Shown here piece after piece: positions 25,473 to 34,003 of a stretch of 64,000 nucleotides of DNA. Below the pieces are notes generated by a model. The model was given only the letters and a program-made list of their open reading frames with translations, had not been told where the DNA came from and ran no database searches. Each line of letters begins with the position of its first letter. Within the stretch, counting starts at the first letter, position 1. Origin of the DNA: Hymenobacter ruricola (lineage in GTDB: Bacteria; Bacteroidota; Bacteroidia; Cytophagales; Hymenobacteraceae); assembly GCF_015694525.1 (NCBI RefSeq), contig NZ_JADQDM010000003.1, positions 124,001 through 188,000 of the forward strand. The letters run 5' to 3'. Made by a program: the position numbers and the translations under genes.

Positions 25473-27617
25473 ATGAAAACAGTGGTTGGCATTATCGTTT
25501 TTGGCATTCTCCTGGCCGTGGGGCCCGGGCCTGCGGTTGCGCAGTCGGGACCCATCAACCGGCAGGCGGTGGTGGAGCGCCACAAAGTCGTCGTCACCAA
25601 CACCGACTCGCTCAATTCGCTCTCCGTCGGCAACGGCCGGTTTGCTTTTACCGTGGATTTTACGGGTCTCCAAACCTTCCCGCTGCACTACGAGAAAGGC
25701 CTGCCGCTGGGCACGGAGGCGGAGTGGGGCTGGCACCGCTTCCCCAATAAAGAAGGCTACAAATTTGACCAGAGCCTGCGCACCTACACCCTCAACGGCC
25801 GCCCGGTGAGCTACGCGGTGCAGGTGAAAACGCCCGGCAACAAGGAATCGGGCGACTACTTCCGGGCCAACCCGCATCGCTTGCAGCTGGGCAACCTGGG
25901 CTTCGTCATTCTGAAGAAAAACGGCCAGCCGGCGGGCGTTCAAGACATCAAAAACATTCGCCAGGAGCTGAACCCCTGGACGGGCGAAATCCAGAGCCAC
26001 TTCACGGTGGAGGGGACGGCGGTGGATGTAGTGACCGTAGGGCACCAGGCGCAGGACGCCGTGGCCGCCAAAGTGACCTCGGAGCTGCTGAAAGCGGGCC
26101 GGCTGAAAGTGGCCCTGCGCTTCCCGTTTCCCACCGCCGGCTGGGCCGACATGGCCGTGGACTACAGCCACGCCGAGGCGCACCAGTCGGCCATCGCGGA
26201 GCAGCAAGCCGGCCGCGCCCTGCTCACTCACCAGCTCGACACCAGCCGCTACGTGGTGGCCCTGAGCTGGGCCCAGCCGGCCACGCTGGCCGCCGGCCGG
26301 CCCCACGAGTTCATCCTCACCCCCGGCCGCCAAAGCGCCACGCTGGAGCTAGGCTGCCGGTTTGCGCCCCCAAAAGCGGCGGCTGCCGCGCCCACCTTCG
26401 CCGCCACGCTGGCCAATAGCCGCCAGCAGTGGGCCGCCTTTTGGCGCAGCGGCGGCGCCGTCGATTTCGGCGGCACGCCCGACCCGCGCGCCCGGGAGCT
26501 GGAGCGCCGCGTGGTGCTCTCGCAGTACCTCACCCGCCTGCACAACGCCGGCTCGCAGCCCCCGCAGGAAACCGGGCTGCTGCTCAACAGCTGGTACGGC
26601 CGCCCGCACCTGGAAATGCACTGGTGGCACGCGGCGCATTTTGCTCTCTGGGGCCGCCCCGAAATCCTGGAACGCAGCCTCACCTGGTACGCCCGGCCCG
26701 ACGTGCAGGCCGTGGCCCGCGGCATTGCCCAGCGGCAGGGCTACGCCGGCTGGCGCTGGCAGAAAATGACCGACCCCTGGGGCGAGGAAGGCCCTTCGTC
26801 GGTCGGCGCGTTTTTGCTGTGGCAGCAGCCGCACACCATTTATTTCGCCGAAGAAGCCTACCGCGCCCACCCCAACGCCGCCACCCTGAAACTGTACCAG
26901 GAGCGGGTGAGCCAGACGGCCGAATTCATGGCCTCGTTTCCGTTTTATGAGCAGGACAAGGGCCGGTACATCCTGGGCAAAGGCGTGATTCCGGCCCAGG
27001 AGCGGTTCAAGGCCGAGGAGACGTTTAACCCGACTTTTGAGTTGGTGTACTGGCACTGGGCCCTGCAAACGGCCCAGCAGTGGCGCGAGCGCCAGGGCCA
27101 GCCCCGCAGCGCCAAATGGGACGAGGTGCTGGCCAAGCTCTCGAAATTGCCCCAAGCCAACGGCGTGTACTTAGCCACCGAAAGCGCCCCGGATTCTTAC
27201 ACCAACCCCGAGTTCAAGACTGACCACCCCTCGGTGTTGGCCGCGCTAGGCATGATGCCCGCCACCGGCCAGCAGGACGCCGCTACCATGCGCCGCACCT
27301 TCGACCTGGTGTGGCGCGACTGGAGCTGGGACAAAACCTGGGGCTGGGACTTCCCGATGACGTCCATGACGGCTACCCGCCTCGGCTTGCCCGACAAGGC
27401 CGTAGACGCCCTGCTCATGAAGGTGCAAACCAACACCTACCTCCCCAACGGCCACAACTACCAGGAAGGCCGCCTGCCCCTCTACCTGCCCGGCAACGGC
27501 GGCCTGCTCGCGGCCGTGGCCCTCATGTGCGCCGGCTACGACGGCTGCCCGGAAGCCACCCCCGGCATCCCCAAAAACTGGAAAGTGAAGTGGGAAGGCT
27601 TGCAGAAAATGCCGTAG
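25473..27617 (+). CDS. Exported six-hairpin glycosidase-like protein (GH65/GH95-clan fold)
   Basis: A 714-residue protein with a signal peptide (MKTVVGIIVFGILLAVGPGP, cut near AVAQ). The N-terminal beta-sandwich contains LSVGNGRFAFTVDFTGLQTF. The helical catalytic-like domain contains HLEMHWWHAAHFALWGRPE, YAGWRWQKMTDPWGEEGPSS and a late WGWDFPMTSMTATRLG. The composition recalls GH65/GH95-type (alpha/alpha)6 enzymes, and the Asp-Pro-Trp-Gly-Glu-Glu stretch could carry the catalytic acid. I do not know a characterised member, so activity is inferred only. It follows the DUF4450 gene by 12 bp and is likely co-transcribed with it. Confidence 0.65.
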   Translation: MKTVVGIIVFGILLAVGPGPAVAQSGPINRQAVVERHKVVVTNTDSLNSLSVGNGRFAFTVDFTGLQTFPLHYEKGLPLGTEAEWGWHRFPNKEGYKFDQSLRTYTLNGRPVSYAVQVKTPGNKESGDYFRANPHRLQLGNLGFVILKKNGQPAGVQDIKNIRQELNPWTGEIQSHFTVEGTAVDVVTVGHQAQDAVAAKVTSELLKAGRLKVALRFPFPTAGWADMAVDYSHAEAHQSAIAEQQAGRALLTHQLDTSRYVVALSWAQPATLAAGRPHEFILTPGRQSATLELGCRFAPPKAAAAAPTFAATLANSRQQWAAFWRSGGAVDFGGTPDPRARELERRVVLSQYLTRLHNAGSQPPQETGLLLNSWYGRPHLEMHWWHAAHFALWGRPEILERSLTWYARPDVQAVARGIAQRQGYAGWRWQKMTDPWGEEGPSSVGAFLLWQQPHTIYFAEEAYRAHPNAATLKLYQERVSQTAEFMASFPFYEQDKGRYILGKGVIPAQERFKAEETFNPTFELVYWHWALQTAQQWRERQGQPRSAKWDEVLAKLSKLPQANGVYLATESAPDSYTNPEFKTDHPSVLAALGMMPATGQQDAATMRRTFDLVWRDWSWDKTWGWDFPMTSMTATRLGLPDKAVDALLMKVQTNTYLPNGHNYQEGRLPLYLPGNGGLLAAVALMCAGYDGCPEATPGIPKNWKVKWEGLQKMP

Positions 27618-27636
27618 CCCGCGGCACAACTCGCCG

Positions 27637-27726
27637 GTCATGTCGAGCTTGTCGAGACATCTCGCGTGCCACCACTAATCAATGAATACTGCTCCACGCG
27701 AGATGTCTCGACAAGCTCGACATGAC
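27637..27726. repeat. Intergenic palindrome (GAGCTTGTCGA variant), 32-bp arms
   Basis: Perfect inverted repeat, 27637-27668 against 27695-27726, between two PUL genes. The outer bases GTCATG..GAGC..CGA match the GAGCGCAGCGA elements, so both may derive from one family. Confidence 0.85.
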
Positions 27727-27753
27727 GTTTCGCCGTGACGTTCTTTGCATCCT

Positions 27754-29409
27754 ATGAAAACTGCCTTCCTCCTTAGCCTGGCGGCCTGCCTGGGCCACGC
27801 GACCTGCGCCCAGACGCCCGCTGCCCTGCCGCCCGTGAAAACCACGGCTTTCCGGGCCGACACCTTTTCCATTGCCAGATACGGCGCCGTCGGCGATGGC
27901 CAAACCACCAACACGGCTGCCTTCCAGCAAGCCATTGCGGCCTGCGCCAGCAAGGGCGGGGGCGTGGTGCTGGTGCCGCCCGGCCAGTGGCGCACCGGCC
28001 CCATCGAGTTGCAAAGCAACGTGAACCTGCACGTGGCCACCGGCGCGCTGGTGCAGTTCAGCGAGCGCATGGCCGACTACAAGCTGATAAAAACCAACTG
28101 GGAAGGCCTGGCCGCCGTGCGCAACCAGCCGCTCGTGTATGGTAAAAACCTGGAGAACGTGGCCATCACAGGCCGCGGCATCCTCGACGGCGCTGGCGAA
28201 GCCTGGTGGATGGTGCAGAAGGGCCGCACCCCCGAAAGCGACTGGAAAAAGCTGGTGGCCTCGGGCGGCGCCCTCAACGAGAAGCAGGACCGCTGGTACC
28301 CCACGGCCCAGGCCCTGAAAGGCACCACCGTGAAGGAAGCCGGCGTGCTGACCCCGGAAAAGCCGAACATCGCCGATTTTGAGGACATCAAGGACTACCT
28401 GCGGCCCGATTTCCTGGTGCTCGACGGCTGCCGGCGCCTGCTGATTGAGGGCGTCACCTTTCAGAACTCGCCGGCCTGGACGGTGCACCCGCTGCTGAGC
28501 GACGACGTCATCGTGCGCGACGTGCGCGTCATCAACCCGCCCTACAGCCCCAACACCGACGCCCTGGACCTGGAATCCTGCCGCAACGGCCTCGTGGAGG
28601 GCTGCTCCTTCACGGCCGGCGACGACGGCATCTGCATCAAATCCGGCCGCAACGAGCAAGGCCGCCAGCGCGGCGTGCCCACCGAAAACTTCCTCATCCG
28701 CAACACCACCGTGTACCGCGCCCACGGCGGCTTCGTGATTGGCTCCGAGATGTCGGGCGGTGCCCGCAACATTTACGCGACCAACCTCACCTTTATCGGC
28801 ACCGATATCGGCCTGCGCTTCAAAACCACGCGCGGCCGGGGCGGGGTGGTCGAGAACATTTTCATCGACCACGTCACCATGAAGGACATCCTCAACGAGG
28901 CCCTGCTCTTCGACATGTACTACATGATACGCGACCCCAGCCCGCAGGTGCCCGGCTCGAAGGAGCGCCCCGCCTCGCCGCCCAAGCCGGTGGACGAAAG
29001 CACGCCGCAGTTCCGCAAAATCTACATCTCGGACGTCACCTGCAACGGCGCCAAAACCGGCATCATGGTGCGCGGGTTGCCCGAAATGGCCATTCAGGAC
29101 ATTGGCATCAAAAACGCGGTGCTGCGCAGCGAACAGGGCCTCATCTGCATCGAAGCCGACCGCATCAGCCTCAAAAACGTGGCCCTGCTTTCCACCCAAA
29201 CCGACCCCGTGATGGAGGTGCACAACAGCCGCAACATCGCGCTGGACGGCATCCGCTACGCGCCGGGCGCCGCGGTGCTCCTGCGCGTGTCGGGCCCCGA
29301 AAAGGCCAAAAGCATCACCCTGACCAACACCGATGCCACCAAAGCCAGGCAGGCGCTGGAGCTAGGTGCCGGCACCAGCAAGAAGGTCGTCACGCTACCC
29401 AGAAAATAG
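27754..29409 (+). CDS. Glycoside hydrolase family 28 protein (polygalacturonase-like)
   Basis: A 551-residue exported right-handed beta-helix enzyme, expected to hydrolyse alpha-galacturonide bonds in pectin backbones, or to act as an exo-enzyme on oligogalacturonides. A signal peptide (MKTAFLLSLAACLGHATCA) precedes IARYGAVGDGQTTNTAAFQ. The GH28 catalytic motifs are present in order: NTDALD (NTD), GDDGICIKSG (DD), AHGGFVIGSE (GHG-like) and LRFKTTRGRGG (RxK). Together with the GH106 and GH2 genes this is the best evidence that the locus targets pectin. No frameshift is seen. Confidence 0.9.
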   Translation: MKTAFLLSLAACLGHATCAQTPAALPPVKTTAFRADTFSIARYGAVGDGQTTNTAAFQQAIAACASKGGGVVLVPPGQWRTGPIELQSNVNLHVATGALVQFSERMADYKLIKTNWEGLAAVRNQPLVYGKNLENVAITGRGILDGAGEAWWMVQKGRTPESDWKKLVASGGALNEKQDRWYPTAQALKGTTVKEAGVLTPEKPNIADFEDIKDYLRPDFLVLDGCRRLLIEGVTFQNSPAWTVHPLLSDDVIVRDVRVINPPYSPNTDALDLESCRNGLVEGCSFTAGDDGICIKSGRNEQGRQRGVPTENFLIRNTTVYRAHGGFVIGSEMSGGARNIYATNLTFIGTDIGLRFKTTRGRGGVVENIFIDHVTMKDILNEALLFDMYYMIRDPSPQVPGSKERPASPPKPVDESTPQFRKIYISDVTCNGAKTGIMVRGLPEMAIQDIGIKNAVLRSEQGLICIEADRISLKNVALLSTQTDPVMEVHNSRNIALDGIRYAPGAAVLLRVSGPEKAKSITLTNTDATKARQALELGAGTSKKVVTLPRK

Positions 29410-29873
29410 GCGCCGGCTGAAAGCGGTGACGTGACCGGTTCAATCCACCTGATTGGGCTGGTTGTTCTTGTGGTAATTTGTACAGTTTTCGCCGTTAAAG
29501 TACGAAAGCATATCAGGGCGGCTTTCTGGCTTCGGGCCTTTCCAGATGAATCGTTTATCAAGTGAAATGCTTGCTTACGAGAAGATGCCTCTCTTTTGTA
29601 AGGGGCAAACTGGTAAAGGAATGCCGATTCTCGCTGCCAGGCCCTGCAATGTCAGCTCGTGTTAGCAGCTTTTGTTGCATTCCAACTTTTGCTAATAATG
29701 CAATAGATAAGCCTTGGATTTGACAACTATGCCAGCGAAGAGAATGGAATCCGCTGACAGCCAAAGCAAACAGGGTTTTTGCTGGTAATAATGTAAATAT
29801 TCACTAAAAATTCACTTACAGTTTATTGCGTAAAAATCATCTGAATCAGGGTATTAACTGGCTCGTTTAGGCA
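29410..29873. other. Gene-free AT-richer intergenic stretch
   Basis: About 460 bp between the GH28 gene and the first T9SS protein, visibly richer in A and T than the flanking genes. Short open frames here have no signal, family likeness or neighbour support. I see no terminator hairpin. Confidence 0.6.
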
Positions 29874-29881
29874 TACATTTG
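29874..29881 (+). promoter_or_regulatory. Consensus -7 element of the T9SS protein gene
   Basis: TACATTTG matches TAnnTTTG fully and lies 27 bp upstream of the ATG at 29909, giving a short leader. No clear -33 TTG is found at the usual distance. Confidence 0.45.
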
Positions 29882-29908
29882 GAAAAACAACAATCAGTCA
29901 TTTTTCCT

Positions 29909-32900
29909 ATGAAGAACCTGTTTACGCGAACCTGCCGACCCTTGCTGCGAGCACTGGGCTTAGGCGCATTTCTGGTGGGCGCTGCCCACGCGGCCCCGGT
30001 GCCCGTGGCCGTGACCGGCTACACCGCCGACGTGGTGGCCGACGGCACGGGCGCCGCCTCGGCCCGCACCACGGCGGACTTTGATGGCGTGTCGTACGCC
30101 CTCATGACGCTGGGCTACACCAACCCCGCCGGCGCTTCGGCCACGGTGGGCCTGCCCGCGTCGGGCCTCATCAACAGCACCAACACGCCCGGGCTGAGCT
30201 TTCAGTTGGCTTCTTACACCGCCAACAACTCGTTGCGCATTGCCACGGCGACCACGGGCACCCTCACGCTGACCACGCCCCGCACGGCCGGCGACGTGTA
30301 CGTGCTGGCCTCGTCGGGCAGCGCCATTAGCACGGTGGGCGTGACGGTGACCTTCACCGACGGCACTTCGCAGATATTCTCGTCCATTTCGGTGAGCGAC
30401 TGGTTTGGGGGCAGCGGCGCAGCCATTGCCGGCATTGGCCGGGTGAGCACCGCCGACAACACCATCACCAACAACACCACCGACCCGCGCCTGTACGAGT
30501 TCAAGTTCACGCTGGCCCCGGCCAACCTGGCCAAACTGGTGCAAAGCGTCACCTTCAACAAAACCTCCACCGCCGGCGTGCTGAACGTGATGGGCATTTC
30601 GGTGAACCCGGTGTGCAACAGCGCGCCCACCGCCGGCACGGCCACGGCCACGGCCACCAACACCTGCGCGGCGGCCGGCATTGTAATCTCGCTCACCGGC
30701 ACCTCCACCGACGGCGGCCTGGCTTACCAGTGGCAGGCCTCCACCAACGGCGGCACCAGCTACACCGACATTGCGGGCGCCACCAACCCCACCTACACCG
30801 TGGCCGGCCAAACGAGCACCACCCTCTACCGCGCCCGCGTGACCTGCAGCGCCACGGCGCAGTCGGCCAACTCGACGGCGGTGACCATTTCCTCGACGGC
30901 GCCCAGCTACGCGACGCTGCCTGTGATTGAAAGCTTTGAAAACACCTGGCTGGACGTGTGCAGCACCCGCGACGCCCCGAGTGCGTTCTGGCGCAACTCG
31001 CCGGCCACGGGCAACAACTCCTGGCGCCGCGACGACGACCCCACCTCGGCCAACTGGAGCGCGCCGACTTCCTACCTCTACACGCCGGTGGCCAGCCAGG
31101 GCTCCCGTTCGGCGCGCTTCCACAGCGGCTACACGATGGCCGGCATCATGGGCACGCTCGATTTGTACGTGAACCTGAGCCCGGCCGGCGCCAAGCGCCT
31201 GACGTTTGACATCAACAACTCGGCCGGGACCGACTCGCTGGTGGTGCAGCTTTCCAACGACGGCGGCGTCACCTTCAGCCGCCTGGTGGGCTTTGGCGTG
31301 ACGGGTGCGGGCTTCGTGCCGCAGGCGGTGTCCATCAGCAGCACCTCGGCCACGGCCGTGATTCGCTTCCGCGGCCGCGGCGACTACCTGAGCAATGATA
31401 TCGGCCTCGATAACATCGTGCTGGAATCGGCCACGGGCTGCCTCACGCCCGCTGCCCTCACGGCTTCGGCCATCACGCCCACGAGCGCCACGCTCTCGTG
31501 GCTGGCGGGCGGCACCGGTACCTACACGGTGGTGTACGGCCCCACGGGCTTCAACCCCGCCACGGGCGGCACCACGGTCAGCGGCCTCACCACCGCCACC
31601 ACCACGCTCACGAACCTCACGCCGGGCACCACCTACCAGTTCTACGTGACGCAGAACTGCTCGGCGACCTCCAACTCGGGCACGGCCGGCCCGGTTTCGT
31701 TTACCACCCAGATTGTGAACGACGAGCCCTGCGGCGCCACCACCCTCACGATTAACAACGTGTGCACGCCCCTCAACACCACCACCTTCGGGGCCACCCA
31801 GACGCCCTCTTCGGTGTACGCCACCGGGGGGCAGGGCACCGGCTGCGGTTCCATCTCGGCGCCGCACGACGTGTGGTTTAAGTTCACCACCGATGCAACG
31901 GGCCCCACCAGCACGCAGGTGCGCATCACCGTAACCGGGGGCGCGGCCAGCGTGGTGCGGGCCTACTCGGGCACGGCCTGCACCGGGCCGCTCACCTACC
32001 TGTCCTGCGTGGGCACGGCGTCCAACCAGGCCGCCCCGGTCCTCGACCTGACCGCGCTTTCGCCCAGCACCACCTACTACATCCGGGTGAATGAGTACAG
32101 CACCTCCGGCACGCTCGGCACCTTCAGCATCTGCGCGTCGCCGGTGCCCAACTGCCCGGCGCCCACCGGCCTCGCGGCCGCACCCACCAACACCACCGCG
32201 TCCCTGACTTGGACCGTCCCGGCGGCCACCGGCAGCACCTTCCTGGTAACCTACGGCCCCAGCGGTTTCGTGCCGGGCGGCACGAACAGCACCACCGTCA
32301 CGGCCACTGCCCAGCCGGTTATCATCACCGGCCTGACGGCCAGCACCAACTACTGCTTCTACGTGCAGCAGGTGTGCAGTGGCTTCAACGGCAGCAGCAC
32401 CACCACCGGCCCCACCTGCTTCACCACCACCCTCACGGCCCCGGCCAACGACGAGCCCTGCGGCGCCCTGTCGCTGACCACTGCCCCCCTCACGGCCTCC
32501 AACGTGGGCGCCACCACCGGCAGCCAGGCCAGCATTTTCCTGCCGGCCTGCGCGGGCGGTGCCATCCCCAAGGACGTGTGGTTTGCCTTCACGGCCAGCG
32601 CCACCACTTCCACGTTCACCCTCACCGGCGCGGCCGCCGGCACGGTGCGCGTCTACAGCTCGCCGAGCTGCTCGGCCGGGCCGTTCACGCAGGTGTTTTG
32701 CCAGGGCAGCGGGGCCAGCAACACGGGCTTTGCCAGCCCCGTGGCCGTGACCGGCCTCACGGCGGGCACGCGCTACTACGTAGCCGTGAGCGGCTTCAGC
32801 AGCTCCGATGCCACGGGCAGCTTCACCATTGCGGCCACCAACGTGCTGGCCGCCCGCGCCCAAACCAACAGCAGCGCCCTGAGCGTGTTTCCGAACCCGA

Positions 32901-33112
32901 GCAATACCGGCCAGCTCACGCTCAAGCTCAGCGGCATCGGGGCCAGCCAGGCCACGCTGCTGAACTCGCTGGGGCAGTCGGTGCGGTCGCAGGCGTTGCC
33001 GGCCAACACGGCCGAGCACCTGCTCAGCACCCGCGGCCTGGCCGCTGGCATCTACACCCTGCGCGTGCAGGCCGGTGCCGAAGTGTACACCCAGAAGGTA
33101 GTGCTGGAATAG
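29909..33112 (+). CDS. Secreted multidomain protein with T9SS type A sorting domain
   Basis: A 1067-residue protein exported by Sec and then secreted or surface-anchored by the type IX system. The start MKNLFTRTCRPLL gives a signal peptide ending near AHA (about residue 29). In order: an unassigned N-terminal domain (about 30-235), an Ig-like domain (AYQWQASTNGG), a jelly-roll domain (ESFENTWLDVC) and FN3 (LTASAITPTSATLSWL). Then an NDEPCGA-type beta domain, a second FN3 (GLAAAPTNTTASLTWTV), a second NDEPCGA domain and the T9SS sorting domain (SVFPNPSNTGQLTLKL to QKVVLE). The FN3 plus NDEPCGA pair is duplicated. It has no recognisable catalytic domain, so an adhesin or matrix role is a guess. 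A terminator follows directly. Confidence 0.85.
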   Translation: MKNLFTRTCRPLLRALGLGAFLVGAAHAAPVPVAVTGYTADVVADGTGAASARTTADFDGVSYALMTLGYTNPAGASATVGLPASGLINSTNTPGLSFQLASYTANNSLRIATATTGTLTLTTPRTAGDVYVLASSGSAISTVGVTVTFTDGTSQIFSSISVSDWFGGSGAAIAGIGRVSTADNTITNNTTDPRLYEFKFTLAPANLAKLVQSVTFNKTSTAGVLNVMGISVNPVCNSAPTAGTATATATNTCAAAGIVISLTGTSTDGGLAYQWQASTNGGTSYTDIAGATNPTYTVAGQTSTTLYRARVTCSATAQSANSTAVTISSTAPSYATLPVIESFENTWLDVCSTRDAPSAFWRNSPATGNNSWRRDDDPTSANWSAPTSYLYTPVASQGSRSARFHSGYTMAGIMGTLDLYVNLSPAGAKRLTFDINNSAGTDSLVVQLSNDGGVTFSRLVGFGVTGAGFVPQAVSISSTSATAVIRFRGRGDYLSNDIGLDNIVLESATGCLTPAALTASAITPTSATLSWLAGGTGTYTVVYGPTGFNPATGGTTVSGLTTATTTLTNLTPGTTYQFYVTQNCSATSNSGTAGPVSFTTQIVNDEPCGATTLTINNVCTPLNTTTFGATQTPSSVYATGGQGTGCGSISAPHDVWFKFTTDATGPTSTQVRITVTGGAASVVRAYSGTACTGPLTYLSCVGTASNQAAPVLDLTALSPSTTYYIRVNEYSTSGTLGTFSICASPVPNCPAPTGLAAAPTNTTASLTWTVPAATGSTFLVTYGPSGFVPGGTNSTTVTATAQPVIITGLTASTNYCFYVQQVCSGFNGSSTTTGPTCFTTTLTAPANDEPCGALSLTTAPLTASNVGATTGSQASIFLPACAGGAIPKDVWFAFTASATTSTFTLTGAAAGTVRVYSSPSCSAGPFTQVFCQGSGASNTGFASPVAVTGLTAGTRYYVAVSGFSSSDATGSFTIAATNVLAARAQTNSSALSVFPNPSNTGQLTLKLSGIGASQATLLNSLGQSVRSQALPANTAEHLLSTRGLAAGIYTLRVQAGAEVYTQKVVLE

Positions 33113-33135
33113 CCCAACTTCTCAAGGAGTTAACT

Positions 33136-33170
33136 AAAGAGGGCCGCCCCAACCAGGGCGGCCCTCTTTT
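33136..33170 (+). terminator. Rho-independent terminator after the T9SS protein gene
   Basis: AAAGAGGGCCGCC (33136-33148) pairs perfectly with GGCGGCCCTCTTT (33157-33169) around an 8-nt loop, ending in TTTT. It starts 24 bp after the stop codon. Confidence 0.9.
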
Positions 33171-33947
33171 GTGCGCGTGCAGGCTCTGATTTTATCCGTC
33201 AATCCCACCTGTGCCTGCGGGCACTGGATGAGTCTATTGCATAGGCTTTGTAATGCGATGGCCTGATGCAGCCGCAAATAGGGTTGCTTTCGCAGCTAAT
33301 AAATTGGGTGGCCACGTGGCGAGTATTCTCCAAATGCAAGCGGGCTGGCGCAGCAGGTTGGGTTTATGCTTGAGAGCATATTTCGGGCATACCGCTACCC
33401 GGATGATGGCGCGCACTGACTCACTATTTCATCGATAAGCGACGCATGACAACCGATGTGTGCAGACGCAAAAAACAGTGCCTTCAACGTACTGCGTGCA
33501 TGCCCTTGCCGGCTGTCAGTTCTTTGCATTTATCGTTTAGAAATGGCGAAAACCGGCTTTAACCACTGCGGGATGGCATGCCAGCGTGCATGAACTCATC
33601 GGGGCATATTGAGCCAGCAGTTGGAAGGAATCCTGCAGTTGATGGCCTGAGAACCCAAAGCTCACTGACGGTGAACCTAACGCTTCCATACCGCAACGGG
33701 TTCGGCATTGCCCTGCTGCGAAAATGGCTCTAAACGCGGTGACGCAGGTCAAATAAACCAATATCAAGGCCAGCGCCGCGAGTCCCGATTTCGCTGCCAT
33801 GGCGTCCGATGATTTTGCCGGCTCTGAAACCGTGGGACAAGGCACCTAGACAGGCCGCGCCAGACTAGCACGAGCCCATCGGCGCGTTCGCCGGGCCCGG
33901 CGGGCCTTTGTTCCGGTAAGTAAGTGCGGAATGAATATGCCTTTACA
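33171..33947. other. Gene-free AT-richer stretch between convergent T9SS genes
   Basis: About 780 bp with no supported gene. Short frames on both strands (for example 33253-33438 plus and 33537-33845 minus) lack family likeness and start signals. It is bounded by two terminators. The base composition differs from the flanking genes, so it may be a decayed insertion. Confidence 0.5.
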
Positions 33948-33987
33948 TACAAAAGCCCCGACTGCTCGCGCAGCCGGGGCTTTTGTA
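33948..33987 (-). terminator. Rho-independent terminator of the giant T9SS protein gene
   Basis: TACAAAAGCCCCG (33948-33960) pairs with CGGGGCTTTTGTA (33975-33987), 16 bp beyond the stop of the minus-strand gene. The A and T tracts on both sides would let it work in both directions. Confidence 0.8.
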
Positions 33988-34003
33988 CTTTATGAAAAAG
34001 CTG

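Noticed and set aside
29960-33019. Minus-strand open frame of about 1000 codons
   Set aside because: Antisense shadow of the T9SS protein gene at 29909-33112, with Arg/Gly/Ala-rich composition and no family likeness.
33253-33845. Small coding sequences in the gap between the T9SS genes
   Set aside because: Short, overlapping no known family, without start signals; better left as unexplained intergenic DNA.
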